Source: Encephalitozoon hellem ATCC 50504 (taxonomy: Eukaryota > Microsporidia > Unikaryonidae). Taken from it: 64,000 nucleotides of DNA. A program made the position numbers and the translations under genes. The stretch spans positions 124,001-188,000 of the forward strand of contig NC_018471.1 in the NCBI RefSeq assembly GCF_000277815.2, in the 5' to 3' direction. The number at the start of each line of letters is the position of its first letter. Position 1 is the first letter of the stretch. The notes below the pieces were generated by a model that saw nothing but the letters and a program-made list of their open reading frames with translations, did no database searches and was not told the DNA's origin. Shown here piece by piece: positions 45,528-54,822 of this stretch.

Positions 45528-46124
45528 ATGGACGCACCAGAGATTTCTTTTGAGCATCAGGATACGTCTGTTCCAAACAGGTCTGGAATAATTCCTACCC
45601 TTCAGAACGTTGTTGCAACGGTCAATCTGAACTGTAAGCTTGATTTGAAGAATATAGCCCTTCGTGCTAGAAATGCAGAATATAACCCAAAAAGATTTGC
45701 TGCTGTGATAATGAGAATAAGAGAGCCGAAAACCACGGCATTGATCTTTGCCTCAGGAAAAATGGTAATAACAGGAGCAAAGAGCGAGAAGAGCTCGAAG
45801 ATGGCAGCCCAGAGATATGCAAAAATAATACATAAGTTGGGGTTTAACGCAACGTTCGACGACTTCAAAATACAGAACATAGTTTCGTCTTGTGACATCA
45901 AGTTCAGCATCAGGCTGGAGGGATTAGCATATGCACATAGCAATTATTGCAGTTACGAGCCCGAGCTCTTTCCAGGGCTGATATACAGGATGGTTAAGCC
46001 CAAAATTGTACTTCTAATATTTGTTTCTGGAAAAATCGTTCTCACTGGCGCAAAGGTGAGAGATGACATCTACCAGGCATTCAACAATATATATCCTGTA
46101 TTGATACAGTACAAAAAAACATAG
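45528..46124 (+). CDS. SPT15: TATA-binding protein
   Basis: 198 residues. Two saddle repeats are obvious: [43 protein letters not shown] with [18 protein letters not shown], then [20 protein letters not shown] with [34 protein letters not shown]. The N-terminal tail is only about 20 residues. The four Phe that kink DNA are at conserved sites. CCC lies about 25 nt before the ATG. Confidence 0.97.
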   Translation: MDAPEISFEHQDTSVPNRSGIIPTLQNVVATVNLNCKLDLKNIALRARNAEYNPKRFAAVIMRIREPKTTALIFASGKMVITGAKSEKSSKMAAQRYAKIIHKLGFNATFDDFKIQNIVSSCDIKFSIRLEGLAYAHSNYCSYEPELFPGLIYRMVKPKIVLLIFVSGKIVLTGAKVRDDIYQAFNNIYPVLIQYKKT

Positions 46125-46193
46125 CTCGTTTAACGACTCGCCCAAGACAGAAAACAAATAAATTCTTTATTGTTATCCTTTTTCGGTGGGTGC

Positions 46194-46589
46194 TCAGGGC
46201 CTTGTCCCTACTATTGTGAAAAAAGATTTTGCCTTTAGCTTTATCTCCTTAACCATGAAATTTCCTGTGTACTCTTTGTTCCCGTCGACATCTGTGTTGA
46301 AGATGCCAAATGCCCTTCCTTCTACAGAGTTCACTATCCCACCGACTGGCATTACAAGCACTACATATTCTACGGACACAGGAGTAATCACATCTCCTGT
46401 TTCACAAATCGAGGCTTCAGCACATCCAATCTCCTTGATGTCAAATGATAAGGGAATCCCGTTGATTTTGTGAGAATATATTAATAGCTTAGATGCTATA
46501 CATTTGGAGACAGCTTTTCTAGGGCTTGTGAGGAACTCCGGGCTTATTTCCACATATGTTACAGTCTTGACAAGCTTGAAATTGATCAT
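46194..46589 (-). CDS. RNA polymerase I subunit RPA43-like (RPB7/RPC25 family)
   Basis: 131 residues. The first part (VEISPEFLTSPRKAVSKCIASKLLIYSHKINGIPLSF) has the Rpb7-type tip domain pattern, and the second (EYVVLVMPVGGIVNSVEGRAFGIFNT) an OB strand order (VxxxPxxGxxxxGxVxxxxxxxIG). Overall it resembles RPA43 of Pol I; it is too short and divergent to exclude the RPC25 or RPB7 role. No C/G tract is near the ATG. Confidence 0.55.
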   Translation of the reverse strand: MINFKLVKTVTYVEISPEFLTSPRKAVSKCIASKLLIYSHKINGIPLSFDIKEIGCAEASICETGDVITPVSVEYVVLVMPVGGIVNSVEGRAFGIFNTDVDGNKEYTGNFMVKEIKLKAKSFFTIVGTRP

Positions 46590-46643
46590 TTACTGAGCAG
46601 GATTAAAAATTCTTGAGACAATTGTGATGGGATAGCCCCAAGA

Positions 46644-48701
46644 ATGAATGTTATTACTGGGTATTTCAAGCATACCAGGAGAATCAAGGAAATAGAAAGC
46701 AGTGCGATATCCGAAGTGTATATTTCAAACATACTTGAACACTGCAGCCCTGGAGAGTATCTGATAACTGATGGGAAAGGTTGCATTCCAGTATTCAGAT
46801 GTATTAGAAGCGGTGGTAAGACTGAGTTCAAGGGATATTTGAAATACAGGCTCGGAAACAAGAATAGAAAATTCCAACTTGTTGAAGGCATCACGGGGGA
46901 GACTGCGATTATAATCGGTGGCAAGTATCTATATGTGCTCGCACAGGAAGCAAGTGCACCAACAAAGTATCTTGTTTTCACTGAGGGCCTCTTGAAAGAA
47001 AAGGATGTTGCCTTTTCCGCCTCTCCGGAAGACATACAAGAAGAATCCAGAAAATGCAAATCGGAAGCGCACAGCCAGGTAGTCTCATGTTTCTTGAAGA
47101 GCGTAAGGCCCCAGTACCATGCACATTTCTTGTACTTCTATGTCTCAAATGTAGAAGCCATATATGGACAGGTTCTAGTTTCTTGGGTAGACGGTGCAAT
47201 GGTATTCTATACGCTGACATCTCCTCTGTTTCTTAACCTCAATGAACTCTTTTCAAACCAAGCATGCCTCCCGATGGCATACGGAATTCCTTACTTTCCT
47301 CATACAAACTTTACAATCAGCCACGAGTGGCAAAAGGTCTATGACTCCAGTTCATATGAATTTGCTTGGTGCTATCCTTCCAAATTTCTTCTAGAAGTCA
47401 TAAGCTTGGTACTTCTTGAAGAGAGAATAGTGTTTTACTCCGCCATGGATTCTTCCCTGAGAGTACTGCAGATTATAGAACTTATAAAGCCTTTCAGATG
47501 GCCGCACATAATATGTCTGCCTCTTCTCCCAGGAATGGAGGAGATTCTTGAGAGTCCTCTACCCTTCATAGTATGCTTAAACAAAAAGCTGAAAATAGAA
47601 GGTGTAGCATTTGTGGATCTGGACTCTCTAAGGATACGCAGCTCTAGAAAATATGCCTTGCTACCTAATAAGAAAATAAAGGACGAGGTAGCAAAGAACG
47701 ATCCAAAGGAGATAAGGAGTTGTATAGAATTAATAGCAACAGAAATATTGCTATGGAGAGAATATCTGATAAAAAGATGGGGTAGCAAGATAATAACCAG
47801 AATACCAAATAACCCCCTAAAGTTTATAGGAAGGACTCATCGGTTTTACAATGATTTCTTTAGAACCAGGATGTTCTTGGCTTTTATAACGGAGGCACGT
47901 GATTATCTATGTAGATACTTGGTTGAAATAGGAAGCGACCGCACTGTCATACTTCTGCCATATGCATACCTAGGCAAGTATATGCATACAAAAGCTCTAC
48001 GGCTATGGATAGAGCTGTTTGATGGGGATATGGAACCGGTGATTGACCATCTGATTAGGAATGATCTCCTTTTAGACGTTGCAGATGTAGTCTTCAGGCG
48101 GCTAAGCTATAAGGAAGACTATAGTAAAATAGATGCCATCTTATCACACATCCCGTCTCCAACCCACGAAATGTACATGAATATTAATGTTATCTCCAAA
48201 ATGCCGAGGGTTATTTTCAAGGATCTTTACTCCTATAATTTATATCATCTGAAAGCCTGCGACTGTAAAACCTTGGACCTCAGGAAGCTCCATTGTGTAG
48301 AGGATCCCGAATGGAAAAAGAAGCAAGGGCTGATGGAAATTGTTCGAAAAGAGGTGAGAGGCGTGCTTGAAAGGATGAAACAGGATCTATTTGATCCTTG
48401 GAAGGAGATGTGTGAGTGTAAGGATAGAAGATCTGCTATACTTGTCACTGGACCTGAATATGAATTTCTTTGCTTTCTGCTGATACCGGAAAACACAAGC
48501 TTGGCGATAAAATGCCATGATTCAGAAAATCTTCTTGAAAAGGATCCTCAGGTTTACTGGAGTATTGTGACATATTTCTTATACTTTAACCTTCCCTTAG
48601 GGAACAACCCTGGGTTTGATGGGAAAGTCGATGTTATTATTGATGAACCCGTGCTTGACCTTCGGATTGACGGAAGACCCAGGTTTTATATCGACTTCTA
48701 G
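46644..48701 (+). CDS. DENN-domain protein (putative Rab exchange factor)
   Basis: 685 residues. A DENN core is seen at about residues 245-310: LEVISLVLLEERIVFYSAMDSSL, then PFRWPHIICLPLLPGMEEILESPLPFIVCLN, which matches the cDENN LLERRILFxS...LLYPFxWQHxxIPxLPxxLLxxLxxPxPFxxG. The upstream (YVSNVEAIYGQVLVSW...) and downstream helical regions fit uDENN and dDENN. DENN proteins load GTP on Rab GTPases. The last 130 residues have no domain that I know. CCCC is 4 nt before the ATG. Confidence 0.8.
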   Translation: MNVITGYFKHTRRIKEIESSAISEVYISNILEHCSPGEYLITDGKGCIPVFRCIRSGGKTEFKGYLKYRLGNKNRKFQLVEGITGETAIIIGGKYLYVLAQEASAPTKYLVFTEGLLKEKDVAFSASPEDIQEESRKCKSEAHSQVVSCFLKSVRPQYHAHFLYFYVSNVEAIYGQVLVSWVDGAMVFYTLTSPLFLNLNELFSNQACLPMAYGIPYFPHTNFTISHEWQKVYDSSSYEFAWCYPSKFLLEVISLVLLEERIVFYSAMDSSLRVLQIIELIKPFRWPHIICLPLLPGMEEILESPLPFIVCLNKKLKIEGVAFVDLDSLRIRSSRKYALLPNKKIKDEVAKNDPKEIRSCIELIATEILLWREYLIKRWGSKIITRIPNNPLKFIGRTHRFYNDFFRTRMFLAFITEARDYLCRYLVEIGSDRTVILLPYAYLGKYMHTKALRLWIELFDGDMEPVIDHLIRNDLLLDVADVVFRRLSYKEDYSKIDAILSHIPSPTHEMYMNINVISKMPRVIFKDLYSYNLYHLKACDCKTLDLRKLHCVEDPEWKKKQGLMEIVRKEVRGVLERMKQDLFDPWKEMCECKDRRSAILVTGPEYEFLCFLLIPENTSLAIKCHDSENLLEKDPQVYWSIVTYFLYFNLPLGNNPGFDGKVDVIIDEPVLDLRIDGRPRFYIDF

Positions 48702-48747
48702 CATAGGCTATGAGCAATGGACATCCTTGATCTATGGCCTTCTAGTA

Positions 48748-49992
48748 TCAGAAGACGTTTGAATATGCTTCTCCTTCATAGCTGGAATCCAGGCTCTCTC
48801 TTTTGATATAGGTATATATGGGAACGGTTAGGCCGTGTATCATTACACTTAGGAACACTGTGCAACTAACGAAATCAATCGTAAGTGTTTCTTGAATCTT
48901 GTCTGTAAGAAGCGCATAGTACAGTGCACCTACTCCTATAGGGCCGAACCATCCAATAAACAGCGCCTCTCTCCGGGACTTCAGCTCAGGGATCTGACGG
49001 TACATAAGACAGCATATGACAGGCCTTCTGATGAAGATTATTACAAGCGAGACAATTGCATTTGACAAGGTGAATCGCCTGAAGTCTATTCTGGAACCAA
49101 AGAATAAGAAGAATGAGGTGCTAAGAATTGTATCCGTTACCTCTTGTAGATTTGAGTTTTTGGTTTCTAGTACAAACCACTCATCAAAGGAGAACATTAT
49201 TCCGGCGAAGAATATGCATATCAGCTCGCTTCCGCCTATAAACTCCATAAGTGCCATTGAAAAGACAGCAAGGATTATGCCGTGGGCAAGAAAAGACTCA
49301 ACGCCCACTAGTCTTCTTGTATAGCAGTATTTCAGCCCCTGTCTTGATAGAATGCCAATAGAAAGGCCTATAGCTGCAGACAAAAGAACTCTGACGAGTA
49401 TATTATTGACGACGAATGGATAGATACCCTTCCCCAGACCATTCTCGAGCAAATCAAGCCCGAGGAATAGAAGGAAGATTCCCATCCCATCGTTTATGCC
49501 ACTTTCTGCAGCAAGGAGTAGCCTGATTCTTTCAGGCACCATTTTCATCGCAAGCTTTCCATGTATTATACTAGAGCTTAGTATAGGGTCTGTAGGGGTC
49601 AAGCAGGACGCCAGCGACCATGACATGGATTTGTTGTAGTTTGTAAACAGATATACTAAGCCGAATGAAAACGAGCACTTGATTATTCCCACCACAATGA
49701 CAAGGAAGAATATGGACTGCCATTTCACAAGCACATAGTTTTTCGGTAAGGACATTGCAACACTCATCGTCTGGATGCAAAGGACAATTCTTGAGAAATT
49801 GTACATCATGATTTTGGAATAGGCATAGTTCGTATTAAAAACATTCAGTCCGTGGTGGCCAAGGACTATTCCTGCAAGCACTGAAATCAACGACTCTGAT
49901 AGAAATAGGTTATTTTTGACGTGTTTTGAAATCATTCCAAACAGCAGAACAAATGACGAAGAAGCAAGCAATAACCTGAAGACATCATCCAT
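48748..49992 (-). CDS. Na+/H+ antiporter (fungal NHA1/SOD2-like)
   Basis: 414 residues with about 12 hydrophobic segments. Family marks: LISVLAGIVLGHHGLN at the N-terminus, CLTPTDPILSSSIIHGKLAMK (the conserved TPTDP motif), and LLLAAESGINDGMG, whose Asp belongs to the ion site. It lacks the long cytoplasmic tail of yeast NHA1 (985). It exchanges Na+ or K+ for H+ across the plasma membrane. The frame opens at a GTG at 50001; ATG 49992 is the real start. Confidence 0.92.
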   Translation of the reverse strand: MDDVFRLLLASSSFVLLFGMISKHVKNNLFLSESLISVLAGIVLGHHGLNVFNTNYAYSKIMMYNFSRIVLCIQTMSVAMSLPKNYVLVKWQSIFFLVIVVGIIKCSFSFGLVYLFTNYNKSMSWSLASCLTPTDPILSSSIIHGKLAMKMVPERIRLLLAAESGINDGMGIFLLFLGLDLLENGLGKGIYPFVVNNILVRVLLSAAIGLSIGILSRQGLKYCYTRRLVGVESFLAHGIILAVFSMALMEFIGGSELICIFFAGIMFSFDEWFVLETKNSNLQEVTDTILSTSFFLFFGSRIDFRRFTLSNAIVSLVIIFIRRPVICCLMYRQIPELKSRREALFIGWFGPIGVGALYYALLTDKIQETLTIDFVSCTVFLSVMIHGLTVPIYTYIKRESLDSSYEGEAYSNVF

Positions 49993-50172
49993 TTTCCACA
50001 CACCTCTGTATTATTTATACTGGGATGCCGCTCTTTTGTGACCGCCCTGTTTTAATTTGAAACGGTTCGAGGATACTTATCTATCAGATGTAGAGCAACA
50101 AGTTTTTTAGTAGAAGGATTCTTAACAAAAATATGTAAATAAATGTTTTGGACCAATTAGATAAGAGAGGCT
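49993..50172. other. 180-bp intergenic stretch, no gene seen
   Basis: AT-rich gap between two leftward genes. It contains promoter-like sequence for the antiporter (CCC about 33 nt before its ATG) but I see no ORF of note, tRNA or snRNA motif. Confidence 0.5.
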
Positions 50173-50823
50173 TTATTCTGATTTCTTTCTAAAGATATGG
50201 TTAACCTTCTCGTCATTAAGCTCACTGGTGTTAGCATCACGTAAATCAAGGACTTTTTTGCCAACCGGAGCAACTCTGGAAAGCCCGAGATCGTCTTCAA
50301 TGATTAGTTTGAACTTCGGGTTGTCAATAAGCCTCTGGAAGTCATCCAGCTTCTTTTCGCAGGTTTCCCTCGAGATACCACCGCTTGCTAGAACGTTTCC
50401 TGCACCTGCTCCGCTTGTTATGTCTTCTTTGCCACACAAATTTCTAATCTGGTCCTTTCCCTGTATCAAGAAAGACTCGACATTCTGGATACTGGGATAG
50501 GTACTAGTGAGCTTGAAAGAAAGATCATCTGAGATTATCTCAACCGATGCCAATTGGCTTATGTTTACCTCCCGAGAAAGATCCTCTTTGTCATCGAAGT
50601 GGCACTCGATCCTGACACTTCCTCGGTGATCACACATTTTCTCAAGGAAGCTAACAGACTTATCTCCACACTCTTCGCAAATAAAGGCACATATCACGTT
50701 CTCTGTCACATCGCTGAGATCGACAATTTTCATCTTTCCAGACCATCCACAATTTGTACATTTCATGTCAGTTTCACTAATATTGCTCTTTAGTGTCTTT
50801 TCATATCCTTCCTTGCTCTCCAT
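50173..50823 (-). CDS. ZPR1: ZPR1 zinc-finger protein, single-module form
   Basis: 216 residues, half of yeast or human ZPR1 (about 460-490), which has two zinc-finger/beta modules. Here there is one: CTNCGWSGKMKIVDLSDVTENVICAFICEECG, then the module's LIDNPKFKLIIEDDLGLSRV signature. ZPR1 is a chaperone for folding of EF-1alpha, whose gene is also in this window. CCCCC lies between ATG 50832 and ATG 50823, so 50823 is taken. Confidence 0.82.
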   Translation of the reverse strand: MESKEGYEKTLKSNISETDMKCTNCGWSGKMKIVDLSDVTENVICAFICEECGDKSVSFLEKMCDHRGSVRIECHFDDKEDLSREVNISQLASVEIISDDLSFKLTSTYPSIQNVESFLIQGKDQIRNLCGKEDITSGAGAGNVLASGGISRETCEKKLDDFQRLIDNPKFKLIIEDDLGLSRVAPVGKKVLDLRDANTSELNDEKVNHIFRKKSE

Positions 50824-50846
50824 TGGGGGCATCCTCTATGACTCGC

Positions 50847-50999
50847 TTAAATTTCCCTTCCTCCTTCCTGAAGCCCAATAGAACTGAAGCATGTCACTCC
50901 AGCATTGGTGGAATCTTCAGTCCTGTCTATGTAGATAGAAATGTACACAGGCCAACAGATTGCAAGAATAAAGGGTATCCAATAAAATAAAGAAAGCAT
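50847..50999 (-). CDS. possible 50-residue membrane microprotein
   Basis: An ORF in the 190-bp gap between ZPR1 and the LisH-WD gene, same strand as both. It starts 14 bp after the upstream stop and ends 23 bp before the ZPR1 start, filling the gap. The N-terminal LSLFYWIPFILAICWPVYISI is a plausible membrane helix and the rest is polar. I recognise no family and find no strong C/G tract. Real or chance cannot be settled from one sequence. Confidence 0.4.
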   Translation of the reverse strand: MLSLFYWIPFILAICWPVYISIYIDRTEDSTNAGVTCFSSIGLQEGGREI

Positions 51000-51013
51000 G
51001 TGGATATGATAGT

Positions 51014-52552
51014 TTAATCTCCGATATATCTGATCCATATCTTACACTCCCCATTAGCGCTACAACTAACAACGCTTGGCTTTCTAAATACATTCACGCC
51101 ATCTAGACTTACTATGCTTGTTTCATGGAGCTTCATTTTGGTCAGGGATTTTCCATTGTCAAACCAAGCACTTTGGGATGAAACTGCAACAAGATCTTCG
51201 TCAATCAGAGCAGCCGTCTTTATATTTTCATTTACATTTAGTATCTTGACTTTCTGGATTCGTTTATCTAGCCATATAACTTGGTTCCTGAATACCACAA
51301 TAAATCCCTCCTTAATACGCTTAATCCCTAGGGCTTGGCCTTTAAGTATCTCCATCATTTCTATGTTAAGTTCAAAATCATATACATAAACCCTTTGCCT
51401 GTCTGCAAACATAAAATTATCCTCAGATATGCAGCATATATGGTGAATCTCTCCACTAAGAACCTCTTCCCGCTCAAAGACACCTTCAAGACTCCACTTC
51501 CTCATAATTCCCCCGCTGTCAAGAGAATGGATAGAGTCAAGGACTTCATAGCTGACTATTGAGGTTGTATGCCCCCTTAAAGCTCCGAAAATCTCCAAGG
51601 TTATGCACTCCTTGATAACACATCTTACCAATATAAGTTCACTGCCTCCAACACCACATACTATCGTTATAATGCCCTCACATTCTCTTATCTTCATTTC
51701 TATCACCTGCTTGTCGTCAGTTTCTACAACCGATTCACTCTTTCCAGACAGTAAATTAACAGCTGTGATGGTTCTGTTGGAGGATGCAATAAACAAAAGC
51801 TTGTGATCCCTTGCCACCGCAGAGCACACAGTCGTGTGTTCATTAGGCACAAATGCCATCACTTCCTTTAAGCCAAACAGTCTATCTCCTGTTCCAAGCA
51901 CAGACTCAAACAGAGGGCTGCTGTTGCTTTGGGCTGCCGTCATGGAGGGGCTAGTTGCACTGTTGCTCTTCCCTTCATCTCGGAACTGTCTTGGAGGTAT
52001 CTTTGCAGAGGACGCATTCTGATCTTCAAATCTAGGGTATCTAGGGTATCCCTGCCCTGCCTTGTAACCAGATGTGCCCATGCCTGCCTTCCTTGGATCG
52101 TAGAATCTTGGTGCAGCGTCCACAGGTGGTGAAACATGTCCATACATTTCATACATCTTTCTCTGGTCAAACTGCTGCGGCTGATAATACATAGGATATT
52201 GCTTGTATGGATCCATTGCCCCGCCATACCCCATGCTTGTTGGATCAATTCTTCCTATGTTCTGGTATCGCCTCTTTTCGTTTTCTAGCTTCATCATTAT
52301 TCCTTCTATTCTGCTCAGGTCCTGGGCATTTGATGACAAACCTGACCTAACTGCTGAAATATCATGGAATGCTGCATACCATTGAGCCAGGATAGGCATT
52401 CCTTCCGTGGGTTTGAAGTCTCCAAGACTCGCCTCATTGAAAAATACCTTTGCAGAACCCTCGTACTTCATTTTCGACAAGTAATCGTACACTAGCATGT
52501 TCAGTGCATCGTAAACTCCAGAGTCCTTCTTCTTGTAGGTATGATCCCCCAT
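51014..52552 (-). CDS. LisH-WD40 protein resembling LEUNIG/Flo8-type corepressors
   Basis: 512 residues. The N-terminus has a LisH-type module, LNMLVYDYLSKMKYEGSAKVFF, followed by FKPTEGMPILAQWYAAFHDI, as in the LUFS domain shared by plant LEUNIG and fungal Flo8. A Gln/Pro/Tyr/Met-rich linker (residues 100-190) is followed by a divergent WD40 propeller (from about 225). Such proteins act as transcription corepressors or activators. ATG 52552 is preceded by a GTG in frame; CCCC is about 15 nt upstream. Confidence 0.78.
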   Translation of the reverse strand: MGDHTYKKKDSGVYDALNMLVYDYLSKMKYEGSAKVFFNEASLGDFKPTEGMPILAQWYAAFHDISAVRSGLSSNAQDLSRIEGIMMKLENEKRRYQNIGRIDPTSMGYGGAMDPYKQYPMYYQPQQFDQRKMYEMYGHVSPPVDAAPRFYDPRKAGMGTSGYKAGQGYPRYPRFEDQNASSAKIPPRQFRDEGKSNSATSPSMTAAQSNSSPLFESVLGTGDRLFGLKEVMAFVPNEHTTVCSAVARDHKLLFIASSNRTITAVNLLSGKSESVVETDDKQVIEMKIRECEGIITIVCGVGGSELILVRCVIKECITLEIFGALRGHTTSIVSYEVLDSIHSLDSGGIMRKWSLEGVFEREEVLSGEIHHICCISEDNFMFADRQRVYVYDFELNIEMMEILKGQALGIKRIKEGFIVVFRNQVIWLDKRIQKVKILNVNENIKTAALIDEDLVAVSSQSAWFDNGKSLTKMKLHETSIVSLDGVNVFRKPSVVSCSANGECKIWIRYIGD

Positions 52553-52729
52553 CACAACTTTGCAAGGGGTCTTTAAATTAAAAACTTTAGTTACACCTAA
52601 GAGCTTCTACCAGATCATCGGGAAATGCCGGTAGCACTCCTAAAAGTCTATCTGCTGCCGAAACATGGCCATTTCTACTATTTTCATGCAACTTGTATAA
52701 GCCATAAATATTTATTATACGAGTAACCC
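52553..52729. other. 177-bp intergenic stretch, no gene seen
   Basis: AT-rich gap between two leftward genes. A short hairpin (CTACC...GGTAG) is present, but no RNA class or ORF that I recognise. Confidence 0.4.
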
Positions 52730-53809
52730 TTACTCAGTCACTACAACAGAAAAATCATTTCCAACATCAAAATCTATCACCTTAGGGAAATCGAATGGAA
52801 TTCTTTTTGGTAGGAATAGGGTTTCCTCCTCATGCCCCAGTGCGCCATTGAATCCTGTTCCCCACGAGTATAATTCGTTCCCAATCTTGCATATGTTAAA
52901 ACTATTATAGGAGCGAACTGCTTCGACCCCGTAAAGCCCAAGCCTTACAGGAGACCTTATACTTTCTGTTGACTGGATGCCAAGCTGCCCCTCTTTATTT
53001 CTGCCACAGCCATATAGACATCCATCTCTAGTAACAAACAAACTGTGATTTTCTCCGCCGGCCACCTGGATTATCCCCTCCAGAGGTACCTTGTGCTTGC
53101 TAAAGGTGCTTTCAGCCTTATCATGCCCCAACTGCCCATAAAGATTCGATCCCCAGCAGTAGGCTTCTTCGTCTGTGTTGAGTGCTATTAAGTGATTTAG
53201 GCCACATCCAACCGATTTGAATCTATAGTTCTGCAAGCGCCTTCTGGGCGTCGTTACTGCATCTGGTATAAGAGCCCTTAGCTTGTTTCTTTCAGATGTT
53301 CTTCTTCCAAGCTCTCCAAATTCATTTGAGCCAAAGGTAAAAATAGCATTTTTCGAGTCAAGCGCTGCTATGAAGTTTTGCCCAGCACTCAGGGTCTGTA
53401 TGTTTTTAAGGGGAACCTTGATAGGAATAAAAGAAATGCTCTCCTTGGGAGTCAATCCAAAGGCACCGTTAGTCGATCTAAACGTTCCCCACACATACAC
53501 ATGCCCACTAGAAGTCAATGCTGCGGAGATAGAGGCGCCACAATCCATGTCTACAATCTTTTCACCAAGGCATACCTTCTGAGGAGTAGACTCATCACCA
53601 TCTCTTCCTAGCGCACCTTCATCGTTACATCCCCAGGAATATAACGTCCCTTCAGAGTCAAGTATCAACGTATGCAGGGATCCGCATCTAACCTTAGTCA
53701 GAGACATGCCGTCGAAGAAAGAAAGCCTTGTTGGGACATGAGTGCTTCCCTCGTCTTCTCCCAGTCCCAACTGAGATATAGCATTTGATCCGAAAACAAA
53801 AACACTCAT
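52730..53809 (-). CDS. RCC1: RCC1, guanine nucleotide exchange factor for Ran
   Basis: 359 residues. Seven RCC1 repeats (FGSNAISQLGLGED, SWGCNDEGALGRDGD, VWGTFRSTNGAFGL, FGSNEFGELGRR, CWGSNLYGQLGHD, GCGRNKEGQLGI, SWGTGFNGALGHE). VWGTFRSTNGAFGL is specific to true RCC1 rather than other repeat proteins. The basic N-terminal tail of metazoan RCC1 is missing. It is the nuclear exchange factor for the Ran encoded at 58132. No C/G tract is near the ATG. Confidence 0.92.
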   Translation of the reverse strand: MSVFVFGSNAISQLGLGEDEGSTHVPTRLSFFDGMSLTKVRCGSLHTLILDSEGTLYSWGCNDEGALGRDGDESTPQKVCLGEKIVDMDCGASISAALTSSGHVYVWGTFRSTNGAFGLTPKESISFIPIKVPLKNIQTLSAGQNFIAALDSKNAIFTFGSNEFGELGRRTSERNKLRALIPDAVTTPRRRLQNYRFKSVGCGLNHLIALNTDEEAYCWGSNLYGQLGHDKAESTFSKHKVPLEGIIQVAGGENHSLFVTRDGCLYGCGRNKEGQLGIQSTESIRSPVRLGLYGVEAVRSYNSFNICKIGNELYSWGTGFNGALGHEEETLFLPKRIPFDFPKVIDFDVGNDFSVVVTE

Positions 53810-53875
53810 TCTAAGGACTTTATTTTTCGAAATTTATTCTTCCTCAGGTCTAATTTTCTATTTTTTCGAAGCCTT

Positions 53876-54733
53876 ATGAAACTTGAGTTTTCCAATGGTT
53901 TCGAGGATTTGGCATTTGTTCTGAGGTATTTCTGCAGAGATGCTAGCTTGGAAAATGTAGACAGTGGGGTGAGACTTTTCAGCGGAGATGATAAGCATGA
54001 GGGCTTGGATGATGTGCTGAGTGCTTTATATAAGATGTTTGAGAAAAATCATGATCACAAGAAGATCAAAGAAACGAAAAAATTGAGAGAGAATCCAGAG
54101 GTGAGAAAGGCGGATGTGAGTATATCGAGCTTGGTGTCGTTTTATGGGCTTTATTCCCAAATGATCACGCAAGGGATCCTGAAGAATAAGCCGTTTATTG
54201 ACCAGATGGTAGAGAAGATTGCGCCATGCATGAAACTAGATCCTGATTTTCAATTGCTTGACATACAGGTTGGTGAGATAGTGAGCGTCGGAGATGTTCA
54301 GGATCTTGATAAGCTTTATTCTGAAGAAGTTATTGGAAGAGAGAAAATGCAAGTTCTAAGCGGGCTGAGGGAGCATGTAAGGAAGGAGGAGCTACTAGGA
54401 AACAAATTTCTCTTTGTTACAAATATGAAACCAGCCAAGTTCAAAGGACAGGTCTCTGAGGGAATGATTCTATGTGCAAAGGGTAAAGACGGAAAGATTG
54501 AACCTATTAAAATACAAAGTGAAATAGGAAACGGGTCCAGACTGGAGTTGGAAGGATTTGAAACAATTCTCAATGACTTTAATTCTGGGAAGGTTGATAT
54601 GAGGAAAAGTGGATATGCTCGTGCTTTAGAGTCATTTAAGATTGTAGACCATTTTCTTACTTTTAAAGGAGTTAAGGTTACTTGTGGGGGAAAATATATC
54701 AAGACCAACACACCGGATGGCCTAGTAAGCTAA
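53876..54733 (+). CDS. Arc1/EMAPII-type tRNA-binding protein
   Basis: 285 residues. The C-terminal half is a tRNA-binding OB fold: LLDIQVGEIVSVGDVQDLDKLYSEEV, then REHVRKEELLGNKFLFVTNMKPAKFKGQVSEGMILCA, which fits Arc1p/AIMP1 (VGxIxxxxxHPDADKLY...VVxLxNLKPxKMRGxxSxGMxLxA). The N-terminal half is helical, perhaps a GST-like docking part for synthetases, with a basic KKIKETKK spot. It would hold tRNA for Met or Glu synthetase. MetRS or TyrRS C-terminal modules are alternatives, but no catalytic domain is attached. Confidence 0.85.
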   Translation: MKLEFSNGFEDLAFVLRYFCRDASLENVDSGVRLFSGDDKHEGLDDVLSALYKMFEKNHDHKKIKETKKLRENPEVRKADVSISSLVSFYGLYSQMITQGILKNKPFIDQMVEKIAPCMKLDPDFQLLDIQVGEIVSVGDVQDLDKLYSEEVIGREKMQVLSGLREHVRKEELLGNKFLFVTNMKPAKFKGQVSEGMILCAKGKDGKIEPIKIQSEIGNGSRLELEGFETILNDFNSGKVDMRKSGYARALESFKIVDHFLTFKGVKVTCGGKYIKTNTPDGLVS

Positions 54734-54822
54734 TTAAATTGATTTCAAATGATAGCATTGGAAATACGGGCTTCTTTGTTCCTAATGATAAATAGAATTT
54801 CCATTATGGGTGATGGATAACA

